From assembly GCF_014196595.1 (NCBI RefSeq), contig NZ_JACIEA010000003.1, forward strand, positions 124,001 to 188,000: a stretch of DNA of 64,000 bases, given 5' to 3'. Positions 40,725-48,385 of this stretch are shown here, piece after piece; the first letter of the stretch is position 1, and each line of letters starts with the position of its first letter. Both the position numbers and the translations under genes were made by a program. The notes below the pieces were generated by a model. That model saw only the letters and a program-made list of their open reading frames with translations. It had not been told where the DNA came from and did not search any database. This DNA is from Sphingorhabdus rigui (lineage in GTDB: Bacteria > Pseudomonadota > Alphaproteobacteria > Sphingomonadales > Sphingomonadaceae).

Positions 40725-40796
40725 ATGCAGAAATTGGCTAGCTTTGTTGGCGCCATCGCGCTCAGCAGCCTGCTTTTCTCGGTCACAATGGTATAA
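40725..40796 (+). CDS. Possible 23-residue hydrophobic peptide
   Basis: The frame MQKLASFVGAIAL... ends in SVTMV and is one hydrophobic helix behind a Lys. AGAAGGA lies 8 bases before the ATG, a candidate promoter lies upstream, and a Rho-independent terminator follows 40 bases after the stop, so the whole has the form of a small independent mRNA. I do not recognise the peptide. Size and shape recall type I toxin peptides or leader peptides, but also a truncated signal-peptide-like frame. No sequence conservation can be checked here. Confidence 0.45.
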   Translation: MQKLASFVGAIALSSLLFSVTMV

Positions 40797-40835
40797 TTGG
40801 ATCTGAGAAAACAGCTTTTCAAATAAGCAACGGAT

Positions 40836-40859
40836 GGGCGGGTACTTCCCCGCCCTTTT
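40836..40859 (+). terminator. Rho-independent terminator
   Basis: GGGCGGG and CCCGCCC form a perfect 7-bp stem around a 6-base loop, followed by TTTTGTTTG on the plus strand. It ends the small transcript and lies just before the convergent amidohydrolase stop. Confidence 0.85.
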
Positions 40860-40888
40860 GTTTGTCCGAAATCGCCAGGCTGCGAAAA

Positions 40889-42163
40889 TTAGCGGACGAT
40901 TTTGCCGTCTTTCATGACGTGGGCCAGATTTTCCAACACGCGGATATCCTGAATCGGATCGCCCTTAACGGCCACCAGATCGGCAAAGCGCCCCGGCTGC
41001 ACGCTTCCTAGCGTTTCTTCTTTGCCCAACAGTTCCGCCGCGCGGATGGTCGCGCTTTGAACGGCCTGCATCGGGGTCATGCCATAGCGGACCATATACG
41101 CAAATTGCTTGGCATTATCGCCATGCGGATACACGCCGCTGTCGGTTCCATAAGCAATCTTCACGCCCATCTTCACCGCTTTGGTAAAGCCAGCGCGCTG
41201 GATATCGGTCGTCTCGCGGTTCTTGCGCAAATATTCTTCGGGCCATTTTTCGCGGGTGCCGACATCGTCAATATAATCGCCATTATAGATGTCCATGACG
41301 AGCCATGTGCCGCTTGCTTTCGCCATTTTGAGCGCTTCATCGTCGATCAGGCTGGCATGTTCGATAGAACGCACGCCAGCGCGGATGGCGCTTTTAATCC
41401 CGACCGCGCCGTGCGCATGTGCCGTCACAAATTTGCCCCGCGCCTTGGCAGTCGTCACCACTGCGCGCAGTTGATCTTCGGTCAATTCCGGCTCGCCGGG
41501 TTCAGTACCAATCGCAAGCACCGCGCCGGTGGCGATGGTTTTGATGAAATCAGCGCCTTGGTCTATTAAGAACGCGGTTTTCGCTGCGGCTTCGTCGGCT
41601 GTGCCCGCAACACCCAGACGCATGTCGGCCGGAAGCTGCTCGTTGGGAACGACACCGTTGAGTTCACCGCCGCCCTTTGGGATCGTAATATAGGCGCCAG
41701 CGACAAACATGCGCGGGCCGGGAACCTCTCCGGCATTGATGGCATCGCGCACTGCAACATCGGTTAGCCCGCGATAGGTGCCAACATCACGCACGGTGGT
41801 AAACCCCGCCGCAAGCGTGAGCCGCGCATTATGGGCGCCAATTAACGCGGTTGCCGCAGGCGACGTTTTCAGCGGAAGTGCTAAATCCGCGCTTTGGCTC
41901 GCGTCGGCCAGATGGGTGTGCAAATCGATTAAACCGGGCAGAACGGTATATGCCGACCAATCAAGCCGTTCGCTGCCCGCGGGCGTCGCGCCACAGGGGG
42001 CGACCGCGGTGATCTTGTCCGCAGCGACGCTAATGCATTGCCCTGTCAGGACTTGGCCGGCCTGAACATCCAGCAGCCTGCCTGTTTCAATATAAAGGCT
42101 TTGCGCAAATGAAGCCGTTGGCGAAACCGCCAACGCCGCCGCGAGTATCAACGCCGCGCGCAT
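40889..42163 (-). CDS. Amidohydrolase family protein (exported, imidazolonepropionase/prolidase-like)
   Basis: The protein has 424 residues with a signal peptide (ending near ASFAQ). The metal-binding motifs are DLHTHL, HAHGAVGI and EHASLID, with a late Asp in AYGTDSGVYPHGDN, typical of metal-dependent amidohydrolases with a binuclear site. Exported members often hydrolyse dipeptides such as Xaa-Pro or Xaa-Arg. The ATG overlaps the popZ-like stop (TGATG). Confidence 0.88.
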   Translation of the reverse strand: MRAALILAAALAVSPTASFAQSLYIETGRLLDVQAGQVLTGQCISVAADKITAVAPCGATPAGSERLDWSAYTVLPGLIDLHTHLADASQSADLALPLKTSPAATALIGAHNARLTLAAGFTTVRDVGTYRGLTDVAVRDAINAGEVPGPRMFVAGAYITIPKGGGELNGVVPNEQLPADMRLGVAGTADEAAAKTAFLIDQGADFIKTIATGAVLAIGTEPGEPELTEDQLRAVVTTAKARGKFVTAHAHGAVGIKSAIRAGVRSIEHASLIDDEALKMAKASGTWLVMDIYNGDYIDDVGTREKWPEEYLRKNRETTDIQRAGFTKAVKMGVKIAYGTDSGVYPHGDNAKQFAYMVRYGMTPMQAVQSATIRAAELLGKEETLGSVQPGRFADLVAVKGDPIQDIRVLENLAHVMKDGKIVR

Positions 42164-42570
42164 CAACCCTTTTTCGTAATGCGGGTGATTTCCCGCTCAA
42201 CCATCGCTTCGACGATTGGCGGCAAATGGGTATCGAGCCAATCCTTTAGCATGGGACGCAGCAATTCGCGTGTCAGACCCTCAAGCGAGGTTTCGCCTGA
42301 CCGAACGATTTGCGGTGCTACGCCGGGTTCAGAGAGGGTTTGCAGCGCTGAAAAGCTATGACGCAGGTTTTGCGCTTTGCTATCGTCCAGCAAGCGATCT
42401 TCGGAAATCGCATTTTCATCGGCTGTCGTGAGCTCGAGGACTTCTTCCTCTTCACGTGCAGCAGACTTGGCGCGTTTGGTTGCAGGACGGCTGCGGTCGT
42501 CATCGGCGATAATGCGCTTAATCGACGATAATATTTCGTCCATTGACGGTTCGCTGCGATTATCTGCCAT
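42163..42570 (-). CDS. popZ: DUF2497 protein, polar organizing protein PopZ-like
   Basis: The protein has 135 residues. The N-terminal EPSMDEILSSIKRIIADD and the C-terminal LEGLTRELLRPMLKDWLD with HLPPIVEAMVERE are the two conserved helices of DUF2497, separated by an acidic disordered stretch (EEEEVLEL). Caulobacter PopZ forms polar condensates that anchor ParB-parS. This protein is shorter than Caulobacter PopZ (177). The same role in chromosome anchoring is inferred. Confidence 0.88.
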   Translation of the reverse strand: MADNRSEPSMDEILSSIKRIIADDDRSRPATKRAKSAAREEEEVLELTTADENAISEDRLLDDSKAQNLRHSFSALQTLSEPGVAPQIVRSGETSLEGLTRELLRPMLKDWLDTHLPPIVEAMVEREITRITKKG

Positions 42571-42593
42571 AAAATTTGTCCCGCTGCGTTGGA

Positions 42594-44060
42594 TTAGCGC
42601 GTTCTACCGCCTGTAGAAATCGGCTCTATTTCTGCTTTTTGCGCCTGTGTGTCAACGGTGCGGGTCGATTTGGCGACGGGGTCAGGCTGCGATGACCAGT
42701 CGTTCCAAGCGCCATCCACCTTTTGATAGTCGGCGACGGGATCGTACAACGTTCCGCCTTCGAGACCCAAATCACGTGCCTCTGCCTTGCCCATGGCCGC
42801 AAGCAAACTGAAGCCAGCGACATATGCATTGCGGCGTGCCGCAACGAGTTGAACTTTGCTGTTCAACAATTCCTGTTCAGCATTCAAAATGTCGAGGATT
42901 GTGCGGTTGCCCACGCTGTTTTCGGCACGCGTGCCTTCTAACGACAACTCGTTTGCTGACACCGCACGTTCGGAAGCGGCAATGACCTCAAGCGCAGCCT
43001 TCCAGCTGGCATAAGATGCCCGCGTTTGTGCAATCGCTTCGCGTTCAGCCGCAATTTCCAGTTCCTGTGCCTGACCAAGGCGCGCCTGCGCCTGACGGAT
43101 TTGCGCCGCAGGCTGGCCGCCTTGATATAATGGCAAAGTTGCGCGAACGCCTGCTTGTGCATTCAGCGAACTATTGTCCGCCTGAAACCCTGGAATATTC
43201 GACGATATGGAACGCAGCGCATTGCTGTACGATGGCGACGTAAATACGCTTACGGTCGGAAGCCGCGATGCATTGGCCGCACGGCGGTCAAACCGCGCGG
43301 CTTCACGCGACTCGCGTGCCGCAATAAGGTCAGGGTTGCTTTCCAACGCAACGGTTACCGCGCTGTCGGCGGTGGCGGGCAAATTGGGCAGCGGTGGGGG
43401 CGCCTGCAATTCTCCGGGTTCGCGGCCAACAAGCTGGATATAGATTTCTTTTGAACGAATGAGGTTGGCGCGTGCCGTTTCCAAATTGCTCGTTGCCAGC
43501 GCCAGACGTGCTTCGGACTGCGCGACGTCGGTTCGGGTAAGATCACCGATTTCGAACCGGTCACGTGTGGCGTCCAGATTGACTGAGAGCACACCAACTT
43601 GGGCGCGGTTCAGGTCGACAATCGATTCGTCGCGAATGACGTCCATATATGCGCCAACCACGGCCGAGAAAATGGCGCTTTCGGTGCCACGCAGATTGGC
43701 AAATCCAGCCTCGACGCGATTTTCAGCGGCGCGTACGGCGTTTTTAATGCCACCACCTGCATAAAGCGGTGCGGAAATGGTCCCGTTGATGCTGACGCCA
43801 CGCGCTTGAACAACCGATGCGCCGCTGTCCTGAAGCACGTTTTCAACATAGGTTGGCTGAACTGTGATATCAGGGCGGCCATTGGCCTTAGCCAGCGGCA
43901 CAGCTTCGTTTGTCGCACGCTGCCCGGCGCGCGCTGCGGTCAAGTTCGGGTTGGTTTCATAGGCCGAGACCAGCGCATCGCGGAGCGTATCCGCCATGGC
44001 CGGTGCCGAACAAGCTGCCGACGCGAGCAGCGCGACAGTGATAAAATGACGCGCGCTCAA
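42594..44060 (-). CDS. tolC: TolC family outer membrane efflux protein
   Basis: The protein has 488 residues with a signal peptide and two repeats of coiled-coil/beta-barrel OEP domains. RDALVSAYETNPNL at the mature N-terminus, VRAAENRVEAG, and NAEQELLNSKVQLV are typical of the TolC type I secretion family. The start is a TTG overlapping the pcm-like stop (TTGA), and no in-frame ATG precedes the mature protein. TolC would form the outer channel for type I secretion or multidrug pumps encoded elsewhere. Confidence 0.92.
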   Translation of the reverse strand: MSARHFITVALLASAACSAPAMADTLRDALVSAYETNPNLTAARAGQRATNEAVPLAKANGRPDITVQPTYVENVLQDSGASVVQARGVSINGTISAPLYAGGGIKNAVRAAENRVEAGFANLRGTESAIFSAVVGAYMDVIRDESIVDLNRAQVGVLSVNLDATRDRFEIGDLTRTDVAQSEARLALATSNLETARANLIRSKEIYIQLVGREPGELQAPPPLPNLPATADSAVTVALESNPDLIAARESREAARFDRRAANASRLPTVSVFTSPSYSNALRSISSNIPGFQADNSSLNAQAGVRATLPLYQGGQPAAQIRQAQARLGQAQELEIAAEREAIAQTRASYASWKAALEVIAASERAVSANELSLEGTRAENSVGNRTILDILNAEQELLNSKVQLVAARRNAYVAGFSLLAAMGKAEARDLGLEGGTLYDPVADYQKVDGAWNDWSSQPDPVAKSTRTVDTQAQKAEIEPISTGGRTR

Positions 44061-44641
44061 AACACAAACTCCGGCTTGCGGGCAAATGCGGGTAAAGGCG
44101 CGATCTCGCTATCGGCGATTGATTTCAAAGCAACGTTCCCGTTCTGCACATATCCTTTTGCGAGGCGCGTCACGGCGCCTTCAACAATGCCCGTTACCAA
44201 CCGCGTACCATCCGCGGCGAGCGCGAAGAGTGCATCGGGCAGTTCTTCAGCGGCTCCATCGATAATGATGCAGGCATAAGGCGCGTTGGCGCTGGCAGCG
44301 CCGAGATTGTCTGGGGCTGCCGTGGTCAAATGCGCGGTGCGGGTTTTCAATATCGCAGCGACATATCCATCAGATTGGCCAACGAGCAGGACATTATCGT
44401 CCGCCTGCACGTCAGCAGCCTGCAACAACAATGCGGTTGAGACCGGCGGATTTAACGTCTGGCCGTTTTCCAGCTCAAGCGAGCGGTCCATATAGGCCGT
44501 TGTCTGGTGTGAAGCGGGAACAAAATCCTCGCGGGCGATGCTACCCATTCCGGCAAGCACCCAGCTTTCGGTTACACCGCTTGGACGCAGCTGGCTGTCC
44601 ACCATTGAACGCCGCATATCTTCAAATTTACCTGATTCCAT
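44057..44641 (-). CDS. Protein-L-isoaspartate O-methyltransferase-like protein with degenerate SAM loop
   Basis: The protein has 194 residues from the ATG at 44641. MRRSMVDSQLRPSGV and the REDFVP and LNPPVSTALLLQAADV stretches match the sphingomonad/rhizobial PCMT family that sits before tolC. The SAM-binding glycine loop, normally GxGSGY, reads LLVGQSDGY, so methyl transfer is doubtful. It is translationally coupled to tolC. A perfect palindrome lies just upstream. A GTG at 44677 would extend the protein by 12 residues. Confidence 0.78.
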   Translation of the reverse strand: MESGKFEDMRRSMVDSQLRPSGVTESWVLAGMGSIAREDFVPASHQTTAYMDRSLELENGQTLNPPVSTALLLQAADVQADDNVLLVGQSDGYVAAILKTRTAHLTTAAPDNLGAASANAPYACIIIDGAAEELPDALFALAADGTRLVTGIVEGAVTRLAKGYVQNGNVALKSIADSEIAPLPAFARKPEFVF

Positions 44642-44678
44642 CGGAATATTTCCATTAACCTGCTGGCCATGTGGCACA

Positions 44679-44702
44679 ACTGTATTGCAAACACAATACA
44701 GT
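44679..44702. repeat. Perfect 9-bp palindrome upstream of the pcm-like/tolC pair
   Basis: ACTGTATTG and CAATACAGT flank CAAACA. It lies 38 bases before the ATG at 44641 and resembles an operator of a dimeric repressor. It could also form a leader hairpin. Confidence 0.55.
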
Positions 44703-44914
44703 CTCTCGCTCCCGTTCTAGCTATCCGAACCCGTCCCGCCAAGCTGGATTCAGACAAACGGCCTATTTCAGGATGCAAATAGCAACTTTTCCCACGGCTT
44801 GTGGCGCACATGGCACAGCATTCCAGATTGCCGGTTGCAATGAATTCTGCAAGCCGCTAAGTGCCCGCCTTCATCACATGGCGGCATTGCTGATTAGGCA
44901 GGTTGTTGTTTAGG

Positions 44915-44988
44915 GGCCCGATGGCGGAGTGGTGACGCAGAGGACTGCAAATCCTTGCACGCCGGTTCGATTCCGGCTCGGGCCTCCA
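44915..44988 (+). tRNA. tRNA-Cys (GCA)
   Basis: The acceptor arms GGCCCGA and TCGGGCC pair perfectly, the T-arm is GCCGG-TTCGATT-CCGGC, and the anticodon loop CTGCAAA carries GCA. The discriminator base is T (U) and CCA is encoded. Confidence 0.95.
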
Positions 44989-45051
44989 TTTTTTCATATC
45001 TAATTAGACGCAACGCAATGTCTCTTACGTTCGGCGATCGCGCGACCCTTG

Positions 45052-45071
45052 GGTGCCTCGCGCACCTTTTT
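45052..45071 (+). terminator. Terminator after tRNA-Cys
   Basis: GGTGC-CTCGC-GCACC followed by TTTTT about 65 bases downstream of the tRNA. Confidence 0.65.
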
Positions 45072-45217
45072 CGTGAACCGTTTACGGCACAAGGTGTTGA
45101 AAAATTTGATGTGGCTATCTAAAATACATAAGCATCAAGGATTGCAGGTCACCGGCAAGAAGCTGACACGCACCGTTGCCGGACTGTGCGTTGCGTGACG
45201 GTTCACAAAGAAAGACT

Positions 45218-45691
45218 ATGATTATGGCAAGAGCGATGGGTGGATTACTGGTTTTGTGCGCAATGGTTTCTGCTTGCTCTGATGGTTCGGAAAGCCAAAC
45301 GGAACAGGTTGCGCCTGCAACAAAGCCTGCGGCAATAGCAGCATCAGACGTGACGACCCTCGACGGTACTGCGATAGCCAGCTTCACCGGAAACGCTGAG
45401 AATGGCAAGGCCGTGTTTGCGCAATGCCGCGCGTGCCACGCCACGGATGCAGGCGTAAACATGTCGGGCCCATCGCTACACAATATAATTGGCCGCATGT
45501 CTGGAACTGTGCCTGGCTATAATTACTCGGCCGCTAATGCCGGGGCTAAATTTGTGTGGACGAAAGAAAAGCTGTTTCAACATCTTGAAAAGCCGCAGCG
45601 CGTAATCCCGGGAACAAAAATGATGTTCTCAGGTATACAGGACGCGCAGAAGCGCGCCGATGTTATCGCTTATCTTGAAACGCCGAGCTGA
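45218..45691 (+). CDS. Class I cytochrome c, lipoprotein
   Basis: The protein has 157 residues. The N-terminus ends in the lipobox MVSAC, so it is probably lipidated and tethered to the membrane. A short linker precedes a cytochrome c fold with CRACH (haem), GPSLHNIIGR and PGTKMMF, giving His/Met ligands as in mitochondrial-type cytochrome c or c552. It lies convergent to blh and next to the rhodopsin. It could shuttle electrons to the aa3 oxidase or alcohol dehydrogenase of this window. Start alternatives are ATG 45218 and ATG 45224. Confidence 0.9.
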   Translation: MIMARAMGGLLVLCAMVSACSDGSESQTEQVAPATKPAAIAASDVTTLDGTAIASFTGNAENGKAVFAQCRACHATDAGVNMSGPSLHNIIGRMSGTVPGYNYSAANAGAKFVWTKEKLFQHLEKPQRVIPGTKMMFSGIQDAQKRADVIAYLETPS

Positions 45692-45732
45692 TACTTTATC
45701 GCTCGAAAGCAGCCGCAGTCGCCTTTCAGTTC

Positions 45733-46683
45733 CTATAGCGCATTATGATTTTTAGAAGTCATAAGATGCTCAAGGATGAAATGCGGCACCGTCAGCGTTG
45801 ATATTAGAATGAACGCAGACCGGACAATGCCCATTTCCGAAGGAACATCGCCTTGGTACAGGAACATCAAGACGCCTAACCCCAATGAAAGCGCTGACAC
45901 GGCGGCCACAATGGCTGCCTTTTTGAATTTAGAGAGGCCGCCTGTTTCACGCAGTGCGTCCGCCATATGTCGCGGCGAGTGCAGCCCGCAAAAGAAAACG
46001 GCAAATGCCACGAGCGGCGGCAGGAACAGGGCGGCTGTGATGCAGGCCAGCACTTCAAGCGCGCTTTGCGTGTCATCATGCCGGAACGCCCAATAAGCAA
46101 AGACAAGGCTGCCCAGCGCCGCCGGAACTGATGTCGCGCCAAGCAGAGCGGCGATCATTGCGCCGTTTTGGCTTCCCGTTAGCGCGGCAAATATCATGGC
46201 GACATCGTCGGGGCTGGCCAGCGCAGGCAAGGCGACCAATGCCCACCCAACCATCATAGCCAGAAACGGATCAACGCCGCCACGCCAGTCACGGCTGAAA
46301 TGGACTATAGAAATGAGCAGGAATGCAATGAGCGCCAGTTCAGGAAGCTGTAGCCATAAGACGACCATAGCCGCCGCGCAGCCCAGATAGCTGCCGATAA
46401 TCTTGGTCCTACCGGCCCAACCGTTTTGTCCAAAATGGGCGGCAGCGATTTCGACATCCAGCGTGCCGTGGGGAATGCCTGCAAGCACGATAGCCAGAGC
46501 AGCCAGCATATTGGCCTCAACGCTGTCCATGCCGCCTAGAAGGCGGTCCAGGGCAATCAGCAGCAACGTTGCTGCCGGTAACGCAAACAGGCGCAACATT
46601 TTGGACAATGTTGCGCCTGCAGAATGCGGATACAAAATAATATTCATACAGGAATGTACGCCGCCACAGCGGCGCACGTCCAC
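45733..46683 (-). CDS. blh: Brp/Blh family beta-carotene 15,15'-dioxygenase
   Basis: Blh cleaves beta-carotene to two retinal molecules, the chromophore of the rhodopsin. The protein is a 316-residue polytopic membrane protein. The conserved His residues appear in GIPHGTLD (H72), VHFSRDW (H128), GLHSPRH (H235, H239) and PHFILEH (H301, H306). It follows the rhodopsin stop by 16 bases in one operon. The GTG start at 46683 has GGAT 7 bases upstream; ATG 46647 and ATG 46599 are alternatives. Confidence 0.93.
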   Translation of the reverse strand: MDVRRCGGVHSCMNIILYPHSAGATLSKMLRLFALPAATLLLIALDRLLGGMDSVEANMLAALAIVLAGIPHGTLDVEIAAAHFGQNGWAGRTKIIGSYLGCAAAMVVLWLQLPELALIAFLLISIVHFSRDWRGGVDPFLAMMVGWALVALPALASPDDVAMIFAALTGSQNGAMIAALLGATSVPAALGSLVFAYWAFRHDDTQSALEVLACITAALFLPPLVAFAVFFCGLHSPRHMADALRETGGLSKFKKAAIVAAVSALSLGLGVLMFLYQGDVPSEMGIVRSAFILISTLTVPHFILEHLMTSKNHNAL

Positions 46684-46699
46684 TGTTTATCCGAAGGCC

Positions 46700-47446
46700 T
46701 TAGCCATATTCGGCTTGCGACTTGCGCACGGCGATCATGTAGATCAAGATGCCGACGCCTGCCTTTGCGATCAAGTCAGCGATTGTGTAGCCGACTTGTA
46801 CGCCAACGGTTACGTCAGAACCGCTCAGATTGGTGTACGGGATCATGTATACGATCGGGTAGAAACCCCATGATGCGAAGGTCAGCAAGCGTGCTTTCTT
46901 CACCAGTTCGCGTACATTTTCTGGTTGGTTGTTGATGGATGCACCGAGGCCGGCGAAAAGCTGCCACATGATGTAGACAAACGGGATTGCCGACAATGTG
47001 CCCCACAATACGCGGGTTGGAATGTCCGTTGCGATTTCACCTGGGTAACCCAAAATGATCATCAAAGCAGCGGCGCCGCCAAGCTTGAACGACTTCGAGA
47101 CGGTTTCTTCTTGGCTCAAACGCATCACGAGGATGAGTTCGATGAGAAGCAATGGCACGGTGAGCAACCAGTCGACATAGCGATAGGCATCGTTAAATGC
47201 ATAACCGCTTGCGGTCACTATGCCGTCTTTAACGGAATATGCGCCTTCCCAGCTCTCGAAAATACGGAAATAGTGATACGCAGCGATGGCGGTAACCAAG
47301 CCGGAAATGGTGAGCGCTGTCTTGTAGGCTGGGCCCACTTGCGAGCGGCCGAGCCACAAAAACAGCGTTGCTGCTGCCATGGTGGCAAATGTAAATGAGA
47401 ATGCATTATAGACCAAGGAATATTGGCCAAAAGTTAGATTTTCCAC
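46700..47446 (-). CDS. Xanthorhodopsin-like light-driven proton pump
   Basis: This is a seven-helix retinal protein of 248 residues. Helix C reads RYVDWLLTVPLLLIE with D92, T96, E103 (the DTE set of outward proton pumps). L100 at the spectral-tuning site predicts green absorption. K228 in DLIAKAG binds retinal and H58 in AYHYFR is the His partner of the counterion. GQYSLVYN, GYPGE, WGFYPI and VGYTIAD match xanthorhodopsin rather than marine proteorhodopsin. G149 in LWGTLS aligns with the Gly that makes room for a carotenoid antenna. The start is GTG with a GGGGGAG site. Confidence 0.97.
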   Translation of the reverse strand: MENLTFGQYSLVYNAFSFTFATMAAATLFLWLGRSQVGPAYKTALTISGLVTAIAAYHYFRIFESWEGAYSVKDGIVTASGYAFNDAYRYVDWLLTVPLLLIELILVMRLSQEETVSKSFKLGGAAALMIILGYPGEIATDIPTRVLWGTLSAIPFVYIMWQLFAGLGASINNQPENVRELVKKARLLTFASWGFYPIVYMIPYTNLSGSDVTVGVQVGYTIADLIAKAGVGILIYMIAVRKSQAEYG

Positions 47447-47630
47447 GTTATTCTCCCCCTTTGCGACATCATTTCGGATGACGGGCCATTTTTCATAAAC
47501 GCTGACCTGGGGACAACAACCTAACCTTTATACCATGTTTTTGCGATATTGCCCTCGACATCGCGGAACTGGAATATATAATGGTTAACGCTGAAATGCG
47601 CCTATGGGGGTACGCGGGAGGCACTGCAAT
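47447..47630. promoter_or_regulatory. Divergent promoter region between rhodopsin and LOV-HTH genes
   Basis: On the minus strand, TGGTATAAA (47535-47527) resembles an extended -10 for the rhodopsin-blh operon. On the plus strand, TCGACA (47555-47560) and TATAAT (47577-47582) with a 16-base gap resemble a promoter for the LOV gene. ATGGTTAA (47581-47588) is a reverse TTAACCAT element overlapping that -10. No regulator site was proven. Confidence 0.5.
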
Positions 47631-48245
47631 TTGGACGTAGTTGGCCGGTCTAACGAGAAACTAGACGCGCTAATCGCGAATAGCCCGATAGCGTCGGTGA
47701 TCAGCGACCCGCGTCAAAGCGGCAATCCAATCATTGCCTGTAATGCTGCGTTTCTTGAGCTGACGGGCTATGCGGAACATGAAATCATTGGACGGAACTG
47801 CAAATTCTTGGCCGGTCCAGCGACTGAACCATGGTTAACCGACACGATCAGCAATGGCGTTCAACGTCACGCCCCGGTCATGGTCGAAATTTTGAACTAC
47901 AAACGCGATGGCACACCCTTTCGTAATGCAGTGCTGGTTGCGCCGTTGTTTGACGAAGACGGTGAACTTGAGTTCTTTCTTGGTTCGCAAGTGGAAATTG
48001 AGCCCAGCGCGCCAGTGTCTTACGAGAGCCGTCACGCTGCAGCCGCGACGGCGGTCAAGGCATTGTCACGGCGGCAGCGCGAGGTGTTGGCCGAAATGGC
48101 CTTGGGCCATTTGAACAAGCAAATCGCCTTCCGGCTTGGGCTCAGCGAGCAAACGGTCAAAATGCACCGTGCGTTGTTGATGGAGCGGTTGGGCGCGGCC
48201 TCAACTGCCGAAGCCATCCGCATCGCGGTAGAGGCGGGGCTTTAA
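47631..48245 (+). CDS. Blue-light LOV-HTH transcription factor, EL222-like
   Basis: The protein has 204 residues from TTG 47631, which has GGGAGG 9 bases upstream; ATG 47604 (213 residues) is an alternative with no ribosome binding site. The LOV domain holds [20 protein letters not shown], and GRNCKFLAG with the flavin-adduct cysteine (C57), then [13 protein letters not shown] and FLGSQVE. The C-terminal LuxR-type HTH is [32 protein letters not shown]. Order, length and motifs match EL222 of Erythrobacter litoralis, which dimerises and binds DNA in blue light. It is divergent from the rhodopsin operon. Confidence 0.93.
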   Translation: MDVVGRSNEKLDALIANSPIASVISDPRQSGNPIIACNAAFLELTGYAEHEIIGRNCKFLAGPATEPWLTDTISNGVQRHAPVMVEILNYKRDGTPFRNAVLVAPLFDEDGELEFFLGSQVEIEPSAPVSYESRHAAAATAVKALSRRQREVLAEMALGHLNKQIAFRLGLSEQTVKMHRALLMERLGAASTAEAIRIAVEAGL

Positions 48246-48329
48246 TCTGCATATGTGCTGTAACGGCGGCTCACGAGCCGCCTCGGCAAGACGTGGCGTC
48301 AAGGACGCAATGACCAGCCTCCAAGTAAA

Positions 48330-48361
48330 AAGGCCCGGCAGTCCCCCAACCGCCGGGCCTT
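48330..48361 (-). terminator. Terminator of glnA
   Basis: AAGGCCCGGC and GCCGGGCCTT form a perfect 10-bp stem with a 12-base loop; on the minus strand it is followed by TTTTTA. It can also end the LOV transcript from the other side. Confidence 0.85.
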
Positions 48362-48385
48362 ACGCTAATGATCCGATGCGTAGGA

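Noticed and set aside
40619-40822. 67-codon minus-strand frame opposite the 23-codon gene
   Set aside because: It crosses the hairpin leader and has no ribosome binding site. It was considered as an antitoxin-like partner but shows no supporting feature.
46700-47446. Sodium-pumping (NDQ) or chloride-pumping rhodopsin
   Set aside because: Helix C has D92, T96, E103, the proton-pump set, not NDQ or NTQ.
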